A DNA stretch of 64,000 bases from Streptomyces sp. NBC_01260. GTDB taxonomy: Bacteria; Actinomycetota; Actinomycetes; Streptomycetales; Streptomycetaceae. Below, piece by piece: positions 27,050 through 35,280 of this stretch (its first letter is position 1; each line of letters begins with the position of its first letter). The notes beneath the pieces were generated by a model. The model was not told where the DNA came from and made no database searches. It was given only the letters and a program-made list of their open reading frames with translations. The position numbers and the translations under genes were made by a program. Location of the stretch: the NCBI RefSeq assembly GCF_036226405.1, contig NZ_CP108464.1, positions 5,332,001 through 5,396,000 of the forward strand, given 5' to 3'.

Positions 27050-27637
27050 ATGAGCGATGAGAAGCGTCAAGCAGCATCCACGGACCGACCGCCCCACCGC
27101 GCCCGCAAGCCGCTCCCGGACCACCCCGTGCGCGTGGCCCTGCTGGACCTGCTCGCCGAGGTCGGCACGGTGACGTCCACGGAGGCCGCCGCCCGGCTCG
27201 GCCACAGCTCCGGTCTCTGCTCCTTCCATCTGCGCCAGCTCGCCGCGCACGGCCTCATCGAGGAGGCGCCGCACAAGGGCGGCCGGGTGCGGCCGTGGCG
27301 GCTGCGCTGGGAGCCGGCCCGTGAGCCGGGCCAGGAGGCGCCGGAGGGGTTCGACGTGCTCGCGCGCGGACTGGAGGACGAGAGCTACCAGCACTGGCTG
27401 AGCCATCGCGACCAGGCGCCGGCCGAGTGGCAGCACGACGAGTCCTTCAGCGCCGTGGTTCATCTCACCCCGGCGGAGACGGCCGAACTCGCTTCCTCCG
27501 TACGCGACTTGCTGGACGGCTACCGGGAGCGGGACGAGCACCCCGGGACGCGCCCCGCAGGCGCGGTGGCCGTGGCAGCGGTCACCAGGCTGTTCCCCCT
27601 GCTGCCCGACAACCCCGGTCGGCCGCCGCAGGTCTGA
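27050..27637 (+). CDS. winged-helix (ArsR-like) transcriptional regulator
   Basis: 195-aa protein. Residues about 25-85 form a winged HTH (PVRVALLDLLAEVGTVTSTEAAARLGHSSGLCSFHLRQLAAHGLIEEAP) close to the ArsR/HTH_20 type that often guards exporter or stress genes. The C-terminal domain (about residues 100-195) is helical and unassigned. ATG 27050 is chosen; an ATG at 27026 would start within the first TTTGCAAA operator. It probably represses itself, and perhaps def, through the paired palindromes. Confidence 0.82.
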   Translation: MSDEKRQAASTDRPPHRARKPLPDHPVRVALLDLLAEVGTVTSTEAAARLGHSSGLCSFHLRQLAAHGLIEEAPHKGGRVRPWRLRWEPAREPGQEAPEGFDVLARGLEDESYQHWLSHRDQAPAEWQHDESFSAVVHLTPAETAELASSVRDLLDGYRERDEHPGTRPAGAVAVAAVTRLFPLLPDNPGRPPQV

Positions 27638-27691
27638 CGCGCCGTCGGGCCTTCATTCCCGGCCCATGTCTGCCCATGCGGTCCGGCCTGT

Positions 27692-28180
27692 CTACGGGCG
27701 CGGGGCGGCCGGTCCAAGCTCCAGCTCGGCGACCACCTGGTCGCCGCTCAGCTCGCCGGTCGTCCGGAATCCGAGCTTGCGGTAGAACTCCTCGGGCCCG
27801 TGCGCGCCGGGGACGTACGAGACGGTCGTACGGGTCTGACCGCGCCGCCGCAGCTCGTCGTTGACGGCCTCCACCGCGAACCGTCCGTACCCGCGCGCCT
27901 GCTGTTCGGCGGCGATGTTCAGCCGCCAGAGCCCGGAGCGCAGCCGGTCGTCCGGCTGCTCGGGATGGAATTGGACGTCGAGGAAGGCCATGACGAAGCC
28001 CACGAGCTGCTCACCGTCGACGATCAGCCGGGGCCATGCGGTCGCGGGCGTGGCATAGGCCTGGGCGAGCGACCAGGCGACCGGTTTCACCAGTCCGTCC
28101 TGGTCCGGCCGGACCTTGAGCGCGCAGGCGTCCTCGACGTTGTCGGAGGTGACCGGTACGAGGCGGAGTGGGGAAGGCAT
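27692..28180 (-). CDS. GNAT-family N-acetyltransferase
   Basis: 162-aa acetyl-CoA-dependent transferase. The GNAT fold shows as WRLNIAAEQQARGYGRFAVEAV, where QQARGYG is the pyrophosphate-binding R/Q-x-x-G-x-G/A loop, and the late strand and helix GPEEFYRKLGFRTTGEL. Relatives resemble spermidine/spermine-type acetyltransferases (DGLVKPVAWSLAQAYA start), but the substrate is not determinable. Monocistronic, on the minus strand. Confidence 0.85.
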   Translation of the reverse strand: MPSPLRLVPVTSDNVEDACALKVRPDQDGLVKPVAWSLAQAYATPATAWPRLIVDGEQLVGFVMAFLDVQFHPEQPDDRLRSGLWRLNIAAEQQARGYGRFAVEAVNDELRRRGQTRTTVSYVPGAHGPEEFYRKLGFRTTGELSGDQVVAELELGPAAPRP

Positions 28181-28366
28181 CCGTGCAACCTACCTTCCGG
28201 TCCGGAACCGCGCCCGGCAATATCGGCGGTCCCGCCCGTTCCGCACGCACCGCCACCCCGTACGCACCGCCGCCGCCCCACGCGGAGGATGCGCGGAGCG
28301 GCGGAAGGGGGAACAGGGAGGCACCGTGAACGCGAACGGCACACCCCGGATCCGGGGCGATCCGGA

Positions 28367-28714
28367 TCAGCTGAAGACGACCGACCGGAGCTTCAGCCGG
28401 CTGGAGGCGTGGCCGCCGTTGGGCCGCAGGGTGTAGTGGGCGCCGTCGCAGTCGGGGCCGGTGAAGACCGTCGCGGTCGAACCGGTGTTGTTCGAGGGCG
28501 TGTCGGCCGGGTCCGAGGTGTCCGGGTCGGCCAGTCCGGGCAGGGTGACGCACTCCCGGCTGGGCGGGTCGAGCAGGGCGACCGTCTGCCGGTAGCCGTG
28601 GGACGTGGTGTACGTGTACACGAAGTCGCCGTCGGCCGCGCTCGCGGAGCCGGGCAGGCTCACGATGAGCGCGAGCGCGCCGAGGGCAGCAGCCGCAGTG
28701 GTACGAAGTCGCAT
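28367..28714 (-). CDS. small secreted protein, function unknown
   Basis: 115-aa protein with a clear Sec signal peptide (MRLRTTAAAALGALALIVSLPGSASA, cleavage after ASA). The mature about 90 residues contain two cysteines (RECVTLPG and GPDCDGAHY) likely joined in a disulfide, in a small beta-rich layout like the short extracellular proteins common in Streptomyces. ATG 28714 has AAGGAG about 10 bases upstream; the open frame extends 37 codons further but would bury the signal. No family is recognised. Confidence 0.75.
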   Translation of the reverse strand: MRLRTTAAAALGALALIVSLPGSASAADGDFVYTYTTSHGYRQTVALLDPPSRECVTLPGLADPDTSDPADTPSNNTGSTATVFTGPDCDGAHYTLRPNGGHASSRLKLRSVVFS

Positions 28715-28760
28715 GGTGGGGGCACTCCTTGTGGAATTCATCGCGCGGTTCATCCGAGGT

Positions 28761-28793
28761 CGGGTCGGAACGGGACAAGATCGTTCCGACCCG
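28761..28793. promoter_or_regulatory. 33-bp hyphenated palindrome in a divergent promoter region
   Basis: Perfect 12-bp arms (28761-28772 and 28782-28793) with a 9-base spacer. It lies in the 311-base gap between the secreted-protein gene and the acetamidase gene, about 47 bases before the former. Either an operator or an RNA hairpin in the 5' leader; no adjacent regulator gene is present. Confidence 0.5.
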
Positions 28794-29025
28794 AGTCTGT
28801 CCCGGCGCCCAGCGCGCCGAGCCACGGATTCACCCGCACGCTGTACGCGCTCACCCGAACGGGAACCGCCGCATCGGTTCGCTGTCGGCCATGTGGGTCA
28901 CGCCCCGGACGGACCGCCCGGAAACCTGCCGTGTTGTGGAACCCGCACGACCGCGCCAGGATCGGCACCGCAGCGCACTGTCCTCATCGCACCGCATGGA
29001 ACTCGACCTGGAGGCCCCACCGTTC

Positions 29026-29961
29026 ATGAGTGACTTCAGCATCCACCGCGGACAGGTGCACCACGCCTGGGACCGGACGGTCAAGCCCGTCGCCACGCTC
29101 GCCCCCGGTGACGAGGCGGTCCTGGAGTTCCAGGACGCGAGCGGCGGTCAACTGGCCGCCGGATCGACCTCCGCAGACCTCGAAGAGCTCGACTTCGGCA
29201 CCCTCAACCCCGTCACCGGCCCCCTGTACGTGACCGGGGCCGAGCCCGGTGACGCGCTGGTCGTCGACATCCTCGACGTACAGGTCGGGGAGTGGGGCTG
29301 GACGGCCTGCCTGCCCGGTTTCGGGCTGCTCGCCGATGACTTCCCCGACCCGCACCTGCGGATCTCGGCGATCGCCGGTGGCTACGCCGAACTGCTGCCC
29401 GGCCTGCGGGTCCCGGTGGTGCCGATGATCGGGACGATCGGCGTCGCCCCGCCCGAGCCCGGACCGCACTCGGTCATCCCGCCCCGCCGCTGGGGCGGCA
29501 ACATGGACATCCGCCACATCGGCCCCGGTGCCCGGCTCATCCTGCCCGTCGGGGTGGCGGGCGCCCTGCTGTCGGCGGGCGACGCGCACGCCGCGATGGG
29601 TGACGGCGAGGTCTGCGGTACGGGTGTCGAGACGCAGGCGACGGTGCGGCTGCGGGTGGACGTCCGCAAGGGAGCGGCGCCCCGCACCCCGGTCATCGAG
29701 ACGGACCCGGTCAGCGCCCGGACCGGCGCCGCCCTGGCCACGACGGGCATCGGACCGGACCTGATGGAGGCGGCGAAGGACGCCGTCCGCGCGTTGATCG
29801 ACGAGATCTCGGCCCGTACGGGGCTCGTACCGCAGGACGCGTACCTGCTGGCGAGCGTGGCGGCGGACCTGAAGATCTCCGAGATCGTGGACGCGCCGAA
29901 CTGGGTGGTCACGGCCCATGTGGAGCGGGCGCTGCTGAACGGGGCGCAGGCGCAGACGTAG
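29026..29961 (+). CDS. acetamidase/formamidase family protein
   Basis: 311-aa amidohydrolase of the FmdA/AmdA family, which releases ammonia from formamide, acetamide or related small amides. Recognised by PVTGPLYVTGAEPGDALVVDILDV, the metal-site region RRWGGNMDIRHIGPGARLILPV and GDAHAAMGDGEVCGTGVE. Length is normal for the short branch. ATG 29026 follows GGAGG at 11 bases; an ATG at 28996 would add ten residues. Probably a nitrogen-scavenging gene; no nitrogen operator was recognised upstream, only the palindrome at 28761. Confidence 0.9.
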   Translation: MSDFSIHRGQVHHAWDRTVKPVATLAPGDEAVLEFQDASGGQLAAGSTSADLEELDFGTLNPVTGPLYVTGAEPGDALVVDILDVQVGEWGWTACLPGFGLLADDFPDPHLRISAIAGGYAELLPGLRVPVVPMIGTIGVAPPEPGPHSVIPPRRWGGNMDIRHIGPGARLILPVGVAGALLSAGDAHAAMGDGEVCGTGVETQATVRLRVDVRKGAAPRTPVIETDPVSARTGAALATTGIGPDLMEAAKDAVRALIDEISARTGLVPQDAYLLASVAADLKISEIVDAPNWVVTAHVERALLNGAQAQT

Positions 29962-30016
29962 GCCCTGGGGGAGGCGTCGGGCGGGGCGGCCGGACCCGGC
30001 TGTGACAATTGCGGTC

Positions 30017-30598
30017 ATGCCGTACTTGGTTGCTCCCGCGATTCCTGCCGGTGCACTGGCCGCGACCGGCCAGCCCACCCTGCCCGTCGCCGCCGAGGCG
30101 CTGCTGCGCCCCTGGCTGCTCACCGACGCCGAAGCGGTACGGGAGGCGTTCCGGGACCCGGCGATCCAGCGGTGGCACCTGCGGCGGGCCGATTCGGTGG
30201 CCGAGGCGCGGGGCTGGATCGAGGCGTGGCAGAGCGAGTGGCGGTCGGAGACGGGCGCCCACTGGGCACTCGTCGACGCGGAGAGTGGCGGGCTGTTGGG
30301 CAGGGTCGCCCTGAAGTCCTTCGCGCTGACCGACGGCACGGCTGAAATCGCCTACTGGACCGTCCCTTCGGCACGCGGCCGGGGCCTGTGCCCCCGGGCG
30401 GTCACGGTGCTCGCCCAGTGGGCGCTGTACGAGCGTGGGTTCCACCGCATCGACCTGGAACACGCGATGGCCAACCACGCGTCCTGCCGGGTGGCGGCCA
30501 AGGCCGGATTCGAGGCGGAGGGCATCCGGCGCCGGGCGTGGCTGCACGCGGACGGCCGGCACGACGTACACCTCCACGCCCGGGTCCGCCAGGACTGA
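30017..30598 (+). CDS. GNAT acetyltransferase, RimJ/RimL-like
   Basis: 193-aa transferase of the Acetyltransf_3 type. Features: LLRPWLLTDAEAVREAFRDPAIQRWH near the start, the substrate strand AEIAYWTVPSARGRGLCPRAVTVLAQWA with the acetyl-CoA loop ARGRGLC, and NHASCRVAAKAGFEAEGIRRR, the hallmark of RimJ/RimL proteins that acetylate N-termini or small molecules. ATG 30017 follows a GACAAT hexamer by 7 bases, so it may be leaderless; GTG 30002 would add five residues. Target unknown. Confidence 0.87.
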   Translation: MPYLVAPAIPAGALAATGQPTLPVAAEALLRPWLLTDAEAVREAFRDPAIQRWHLRRADSVAEARGWIEAWQSEWRSETGAHWALVDAESGGLLGRVALKSFALTDGTAEIAYWTVPSARGRGLCPRAVTVLAQWALYERGFHRIDLEHAMANHASCRVAAKAGFEAEGIRRRAWLHADGRHDVHLHARVRQD

Positions 30599-30677
30599 GG
30601 AGAGGTGCGGTGATGGACGACGGGCCCGGTGGCTGACGACGGACACGGTCTCCCGCTGTTCCCGGACGCCCGGGCGG

Positions 30678-31433
30678 CTACTGCTTCGGTGGGTTGAGCC
30701 TGCGGAAGTACGTCCAGCTGGTCTCGTTCGGCCCGCTCCACTTCTCCGGGGCCTGAGCGAACTCCGGGTGGTGGTCGGCGATGTAGGCACGAGTCCGCTC
30801 GGGGACCTCGGCGTACGAGCCGAGCTTGCGGCCCCGGCAGTGGAAGGTGAGGCCGCCGGGCCGCTGCCCGCGGGCCATCCACGGGAGCCACGGCGACATC
30901 CGGGTCCACGACATGGTGGCCGGGACACTGGGTGCCGGGCCGGCCAGGTCGGCGCGGTCGGCGAAGAACTGGAAGAGCTCCAGGGCCTTGTAGGTGTCAC
31001 CGGCCGAGTGGACGGGGTACTGGGCCACCGGCAGCGGCGAGGGGTAGGCGAGCGGGATCTCCAGGCTGAAGCAGACCTGTCCGCCGAGCTCGGTCGTCGG
31101 GATCGGGAAGGGGCGCCACTTCTGGTTCGCCGGGTCGTTCCAGACGTGCACCACCGGCAGGTCCTGCCAGGTCTCCAGGATCTCGCGGCCGACGGGGTCC
31201 AGGTAGAAGGCGGCCTCGCGGGTGAGCAGTTGATAGGCGTCAGGCCCGGCCTCGGCGTCCTGGACCAGACGGGCGACGTTGAGCCCCTCGAAGCCGAAGA
31301 CGCGCTGGTAGGGCTCGTCGGGGGACCAGGCGTACACGTCTCCGGACCACCAGTACGTAACCTCCTCGCCGTCGAGCGAGGCGCGGGTGCGGGCGAAGGA
31401 GCGGAGCAGCTCTGCGGGTGTCGTCATACCCAC
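30678..31433 (-). CDS. DUF1838-like protein
   Basis: 251-aa protein resembling the DUF1838 family, which has no assigned function. Matching features are EVTYWWSGDVYAWSPDEPYQRVFGFEGLNVARLV at the N-terminus, SREAAFYLDP-like LTREAAFYLDPVGREILETW, and VVHVWNDPAN. Not membrane-bound and no signal peptide. The family is rich in aromatic residues and occurs mainly in proteobacteria and actinobacteria. Convergent with a GNAT gene. Family assignment is from memory of the motif pattern. Confidence 0.65.
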   Translation of the reverse strand: MGMTTPAELLRSFARTRASLDGEEVTYWWSGDVYAWSPDEPYQRVFGFEGLNVARLVQDAEAGPDAYQLLTREAAFYLDPVGREILETWQDLPVVHVWNDPANQKWRPFPIPTTELGGQVCFSLEIPLAYPSPLPVAQYPVHSAGDTYKALELFQFFADRADLAGPAPSVPATMSWTRMSPWLPWMARGQRPGGLTFHCRGRKLGSYAEVPERTRAYIADHHPEFAQAPEKWSGPNETSWTYFRRLNPPKQ

Positions 31434-31613
31434 TACTCTGCGCGGCCGCTGCCGACGGCGGGCGGGAAACTCCCCGGCCGGGGCCGAAGCCGCCGGGAAG
31501 GAGCCGCTCCCGGACCGGGCCGCGGCAAGACCCGAAAGAGGCAGCGGAGTCGTTGTGGCACCGATTGCCTCTCCCCGACATCTGTATCAGGGACCGGGAG
31601 AGGACTGAGAACT

Positions 31614-32231
31614 GTGCATCCATCGCATCGCTTGTGGTGTCTCGCCCTGTCCTGCGTCGTGCTCGCGGCCGTGACCGTCTCGTCCTGCACGCGGTCGGCG
31701 CCGGTCAGGGACGAGAAGCAGACGGCACGGGACGCCTACGCGGACGGATACGCGAAGGGCCGGGCCCTGCGGGAGTCGCGCGGCAAGGGGGCGTCGATCG
31801 CCGAAGTCGTCTGGGGAGGCTGTACGCGACGGGCGCTCGACGCCGGGCGGGTGGCCGAGGCGGACCGGGGGGCCTGGGTCGGGGGATGCCTGGACGGTGT
31901 GAGCGAGTTCGCCAAGGACCCACCTGCCGGCCGGGTGACCGTGCGGACGCAGGAGAAGGGGCTCCTTCCCGAATTCCGGGAATGGCTCGGAGAGGACGAT
32001 CGCGCGCTCGCGACGCACGTCAGCGCGATCACCGTCGTGGAGCTGGGGACGTCCGACTTCGACGTCGAGCTGACGACGGACTACCGGCCCAGCGCAGCCG
32101 ACACGTTCGACGCCGAGGAGATGTCGGCCGAGTTCGTCGAGTGGTGGGACGGGGACGACGGGGACGGGAAGGCCCAGAACCTCGTCGTCCGTGGATCCCA
32201 TGGGGAGAAGATCGCAGCGCGCAGACTGTAG
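31614..32231 (+). CDS. hypothetical lipoprotein
   Basis: 205-aa protein starting at GTG 31614, with a signal peptide (LWCLALSCVVLAAVTVSSC) whose lipobox VSSC puts the lipid on Cys25. The mature region begins with polar residues, then DAYADGYAKGRALRESRGKGASIAEVVWGGCTRRALDAG, a helical repeat with two more cysteines (GGCTRRA and VGGCLDG), and an acidic C-terminus. No family known to me. GGGAGAGGA lies about 10 bases upstream. The long open frame reaching back to 30435 is not coding. Confidence 0.65.
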   Translation: MHPSHRLWCLALSCVVLAAVTVSSCTRSAPVRDEKQTARDAYADGYAKGRALRESRGKGASIAEVVWGGCTRRALDAGRVAEADRGAWVGGCLDGVSEFAKDPPAGRVTVRTQEKGLLPEFREWLGEDDRALATHVSAITVVELGTSDFDVELTTDYRPSAADTFDAEEMSAEFVEWWDGDDGDGKAQNLVVRGSHGEKIAARRL

Positions 32232-32265
32232 GGCTGAGCTGGGCTGACCTCAGCTGGGCTCGGCG

Positions 32266-33285
32266 TCAGGGCGCCTTGAGCAGTTCCCGCAGACGGCCGA
32301 CGTGCGCCTGGATATCGCGCTCGATGGGCGGACCGGCGGGGGCGGCTGCGGCTGCCTCCGCCGGGGCGGGTGCGCGGCAGAGGCGGCAGAGGCCGTCGGT
32401 GAGCGCTTCGGGGCGGCCGGGCGAGCGGCATTCGGTGCACTCCACCATGAGACGGCGGCCGATGGCGCCCGGTGAACCCGGTGCGCCGGGCGCGGGTGTT
32501 GCGGGCACGTGGGGCGGGATCTTGTCGCGCAGCCGCCGCCGGACGAGCCCGACGGGGGAGCCGATCTGCTCGGGGAGTCCCGAGGTGAGTGCGTGGGTGA
32601 GGTAGTCGGCGTTCACGCCACGGGCGAACCAGGCACCGGCCAGGTCTTCGAGCGTGGAGCAGTCGGCGGCGGAGAGGGCCAGCCGGGGTTCGCTGCGGCC
32701 GAGTCGGGCCAGGGCGAGATACGCGGGGGAGCGGCCGCCCGGGGTGGGGCCCTGGGCCGTCTCCGGGCGCAGCTGCTGCGGTACGACGGGAGCGGGAGCG
32801 GGGGCGGGCGCGGGAGCTGGAATCTGAACCGGGGGTGGGCTCGGGGCCGCAGGAGGGGCAGCGGCAACAGGCGTCACCGCCGCCTCCTGGGTACCGAGGA
32901 ACGCGCCCCACCACTCGTTGTCGCGGGCGGTACGGGACCAGAAGGTGTACGTGACCCAGCGGGCCTGACCGTCTTCGCCGACCCGGCACCGTACGTGCCG
33001 CAGATGACCGGCCACCGCGAGGGCCCTGAGCGCGCTGCCGACGGCCATCTGCCCGTACAGCGGAAGGTTCTTGGCCAGCGACTTGATGTCCATCGCGGCG
33101 CCGTCGATGAGCCGGTCGACATAACCGGCGATGTGCTGTTCCCGCGCGGGGAGAAGGGCGAAGTCGCCGTCCGAGGGGCGGGGTTGATCCGGGGCGGATC
33201 GCTTGCCGTATCCGGGCTTGGCCGCAGGGCGCGGGCGCGGGGATGCGGGTGCGCAGGGGGCGGGGCTAGGGTGCTCGGTAGCCAC
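32266..33285 (-). CDS. putative DNA-binding protein with winged helix and zinc ribbon
   Basis: 339-aa protein, two folded parts joined by a Pro/Ala linker. Residues about 40-125 look like a winged HTH of the MarR/replication-initiator kind (REQHIAGYVDRLIDGAAMDIKSLAKNLPLYGQMAVGSALRALAVAGHLR). The linker has runs of AP repeats. The C-terminal half ends with CTECRSPGRPEALTDGLCRLC, two CxxC knuckles forming a zinc ribbon. GTG 33285 with AAGGAC upstream is used; the longer frame to 33378 is not supported. Conserved in Streptomyces with unknown role. Confidence 0.65.
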   Translation of the reverse strand: MATEHPSPAPCAPASPRPRPAAKPGYGKRSAPDQPRPSDGDFALLPAREQHIAGYVDRLIDGAAMDIKSLAKNLPLYGQMAVGSALRALAVAGHLRHVRCRVGEDGQARWVTYTFWSRTARDNEWWGAFLGTQEAAVTPVAAAPPAAPSPPPVQIPAPAPAPAPAPVVPQQLRPETAQGPTPGGRSPAYLALARLGRSEPRLALSAADCSTLEDLAGAWFARGVNADYLTHALTSGLPEQIGSPVGLVRRRLRDKIPPHVPATPAPGAPGSPGAIGRRLMVECTECRSPGRPEALTDGLCRLCRAPAPAEAAAAAPAGPPIERDIQAHVGRLRELLKAP

Positions 33286-33378
33286 GAGATCGTCGTCCTT
33301 TTCGATCTTGGGGTGAGACCCCGGCCTGGTGCTTCTTACACCGCGTCGGGGTCGCTTCGTTGTGGGCACCGTAAGCAA

Positions 33379-33434
33379 CCGTCACGGCGCGCCGCAAGTC
33401 GATCACTATTAGTCATACTTGCTGGCCGTGACGG
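33379..33434. promoter_or_regulatory. inverted repeat flanking an A/T-rich putative promoter
   Basis: The arms CCGTCACGGC (33379-33388) and GCCGTGACGG (33425-33434) face each other across 36 bases that contain the only A/T-rich patch in the region. The adjacent gene encodes a DNA-binding protein, so autoregulation is plausible. Confidence 0.45.
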
Positions 33435-33441
33435 GTCGGGG

Positions 33442-33469
33442 AGGGGGGTGGGGTTTCCCCAACCCCCCT
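33442..33469. repeat. G6/C6 hairpin
   Basis: The arms A-G6-T-G4 and C4-A-A-C6-T pair with one bulge around TTT. On either strand it could fold as a strong stem. It follows no gene that would need a terminator. Confidence 0.45.
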
Positions 33470-33496
33470 TGTCAGTGGGCCGGTTAAAAGAGACGG

Positions 33497-33530
33497 CTCG
33501 AATCCCGACCCTCGAATCCCGACCCTCGAA
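33497..33530. repeat. 14-bp tandem direct repeat
   Basis: CTCGAATCCCGACC occurs twice back to back (33497-33510 and 33511-33524), followed by a partial third copy. Confidence 0.8.
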
Positions 33531-33762
33531 CCTCGAAGCTCAAGCGTCGGGCCGGGCCCCGTTCACGTACCCACGAACGAGTGCCGGGACGGCTCCCGGG
33601 TCCCGGGTCTTGGGTCTCGGGTCCCGGATCTCAAGGGCCGAGGGCCGCAGGGGGGGAGGGTGCGGAAGCCGCGATTCCCGTTGCACGGCGGATGAGTCTG
33701 TTTGACCATGGCTGCCGAGGACCGCCCGCCCCGTGGCGGCCGCCGTGGACGAAAGGCCCTCC

Positions 33763-34383
33763 GTGCGCAAGCTCGTGTACTTCATCGCCTCCACCCTGGA
33801 CGGCTTCATAGCCGGTCCGGACGGCGCCGACCCCACCGGGCCGGACGGATTCTGGCCGATCCCGGAGGACTACATCGGGCACCTGATCGCCGAGTACCCG
33901 GAGACCCTGCCCGGCCCCGCCCGTGCCGCGCTGTCCATCTCGGCGGCGGGCACGCACTTCGACACCGTCCTCGAAGGACGCAGGTCCTACGAGATCGGCC
34001 TCAAGGCCGGAGTGACCGACGCCTACCCGCATCTGCGGCACATCGTGTTCTCCCGGACGCTGGGCGAGAGCCCGGACCCCGCGGTGGAGGTCGTGGCCGA
34101 CGACCCGGTGGCGCGGGTCAGGGAGCTGAAGCAGGAGGAGGGCAAGGACATCTGGCTGGTCGGCGGCGGGGAGCTGGCGAGCGCCCTGTACTCCGAGATC
34201 GACACAATGATCGTCAAGCTGAGCCCGGTGACCATCGGCGCCGGTATCCCGCTCTTCTCCGACAAGGCCACGTTCAACCCGCTGAGCTGGGCGCTCACTG
34301 ATCACAAGGTCCTGGACAGCGGGGCGATGTTCCTGACGTACGACTGCGCCACCACGATCGTCACCCTCTCGGTCACCGACTGA
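33763..34383 (+). CDS. dihydrofolate reductase family protein (RibD C-terminal-like)
   Basis: 206-aa NADPH-binding reductase of the DHFR/RibD_C fold. It starts VRKLVYFIASTLDGFIAGPDG, the family hallmark, with later blocks VLEGRRSYEIG, HIVFSRTLGESPD, and DIWLVGGGELASALYSEIDTMIVKLSPVTIGAGIPLF. It lacks folate-specific residues of true DHFR; such proteins are generic reductases of unknown substrate and common in actinobacteria. GTG 33763 has GAAAGG 6 bases upstream; GTG 33733 would add ten residues. Confidence 0.87.
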   Translation: MRKLVYFIASTLDGFIAGPDGADPTGPDGFWPIPEDYIGHLIAEYPETLPGPARAALSISAAGTHFDTVLEGRRSYEIGLKAGVTDAYPHLRHIVFSRTLGESPDPAVEVVADDPVARVRELKQEEGKDIWLVGGGELASALYSEIDTMIVKLSPVTIGAGIPLFSDKATFNPLSWALTDHKVLDSGAMFLTYDCATTIVTLSVTD

Positions 34384-34438
34384 CCGAACGGCCCGCCCGG
34401 GTGGTCCCGCCTGCCGATCCCCTCGTCTGCCGGCCCCG

Positions 34439-34639
34439 TCAACCGGTCCCCTCGGCCGGTCCCGCCTGCCGACCCCGTCTGTCGATCCCGTCCAGGAACC
34501 CGGAGATCAGGGCGTGCAGAGCCCCGGCCCGCTCCAGGTGCAGGTCGTGGCCGGTTCCGGGGAGGCTGACGGCCGCGCCCCAGTCCCGGCAGACGAGTCG
34601 GACACCGTCCCGCACCACGGTGCGCTCGGACCAGGACAT
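34439..34639 (-). pseudogene. alpha/beta-hydrolase remnant with internal deletion
   Basis: A 66-codon open frame joins the normal beginning of an alpha/beta-hydrolase (MSWSERTVVRDGVRLVCRDWG) directly to its normal end (PGTGHDLHLERAGALHALISGFLDG). The oxyanion HG motif, the nucleophile elbow GxSxG and the catalytic acid are missing; only the C-terminal histidine region survives. About 200 codons have been lost in frame. It starts at ATG 34639 and could still be translated, but it cannot fold as a hydrolase. Confidence 0.7.
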
Positions 34640-34686
34640 ACGGGCCTCCAGGAAAAACAGGTCATCATCGGGCCCGGCGCTGAGCC

Positions 34687-35130
34687 TCAGGCCTGCGTGT
34701 CACCCAGGGCGGCGAGCCCGCTGCGGACGGCCGCGGCCGACACGTCGAGCTGCTCCCGCTCGTGCACGCGCCAGTCGGAGTGAATGCGAAACGGATCGCC
34801 TGCGAAGCGGGGGATGACATGCAGGTGCACATGGAAGACTTCTTGGAACGCCGCTTCGCCGTCCGCGAGAAGGAGGTTGACACCCTCGCACCGCAGGCCC
34901 GATCGGCGCATGGCCCGCCCGAGCCGGTGCGCGACCTTCCAGACCTGGACGCCGACGTCCGGCTGAAGGTCCTCCAGCCCTGACGCGTGGGCCTTGGGAA
35001 CGACCAGCAGGTGACCCGGGTTCACGGGCCGGAGATCCATGAAGGCGAGCACTGACTCGTCCTCGTGGACAACGCTGGCATCCGTCCGGCCGCGCACGAT
35101 CGAGCAGAAGACGCATCCGTCGTCCGTCAC
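34687..35130 (-). CDS. HIT-family nucleotide hydrolase or transferase
   Basis: 147-aa histidine-triad protein. It begins with a cysteine pair (DDGCVFCSIV), then EDESVLAFMDLRPVNPGHLLVVPKAHASGLEDL, and the triad HVHLHVIPR near residue 110; the middle histidine is the nucleophile that forms a nucleotidyl intermediate. Family members cleave AMP from adenylated compounds. GTG 35130 is chosen: GGGAGGA lies 7 bases upstream, and the longer frame to 35178 adds 16 unconserved residues. Confidence 0.88.
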   Translation of the reverse strand: MTDDGCVFCSIVRGRTDASVVHEDESVLAFMDLRPVNPGHLLVVPKAHASGLEDLQPDVGVQVWKVAHRLGRAMRRSGLRCEGVNLLLADGEAAFQEVFHVHLHVIPRFAGDPFRIHSDWRVHEREQLDVSAAAVRSGLAALGDTQA

Positions 35131-35200
35131 AAGGGTTCCTCCCACTCCATGCTCCGAGAAGTAGATCAGGAGCGTCACGCGAGGGCCAGCAGGTTTCGTA

Positions 35201-35238
35201 CGCCGACCGGCAGGGGGCGGTGCCCCGGCCGGTCGGCG
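35201..35238 (-). terminator. terminator after the mannanase gene
   Basis: 10-bp outer stem (35201-35210 with 35229-35238) plus an inner G/C stem (35214-35218 with 35222-35226), placed 43 bases past the mannanase stop. Confidence 0.75.
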
Positions 35239-35280
35239 CTGTGGTGCTGCGGTGCTTTGGCGCTGCGGGAGCCGGCCGCG

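Larger units (their letters stand above)
33286..33762. other. 477-base gene-free divergent region
   Basis: It holds an A/T-rich patch (33397-33418) flanked by 10-bp inverted arms (33379-33388 and 33425-33434), a G6/C6 hairpin at 33442-33469, a 14-bp tandem repeat at 33497-33530, and CGGGTC-like alternations at 33595-33628. No coding frame is supported. The A/T patch is the likely promoter of the leftward DNA-binding protein. Confidence 0.6.
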
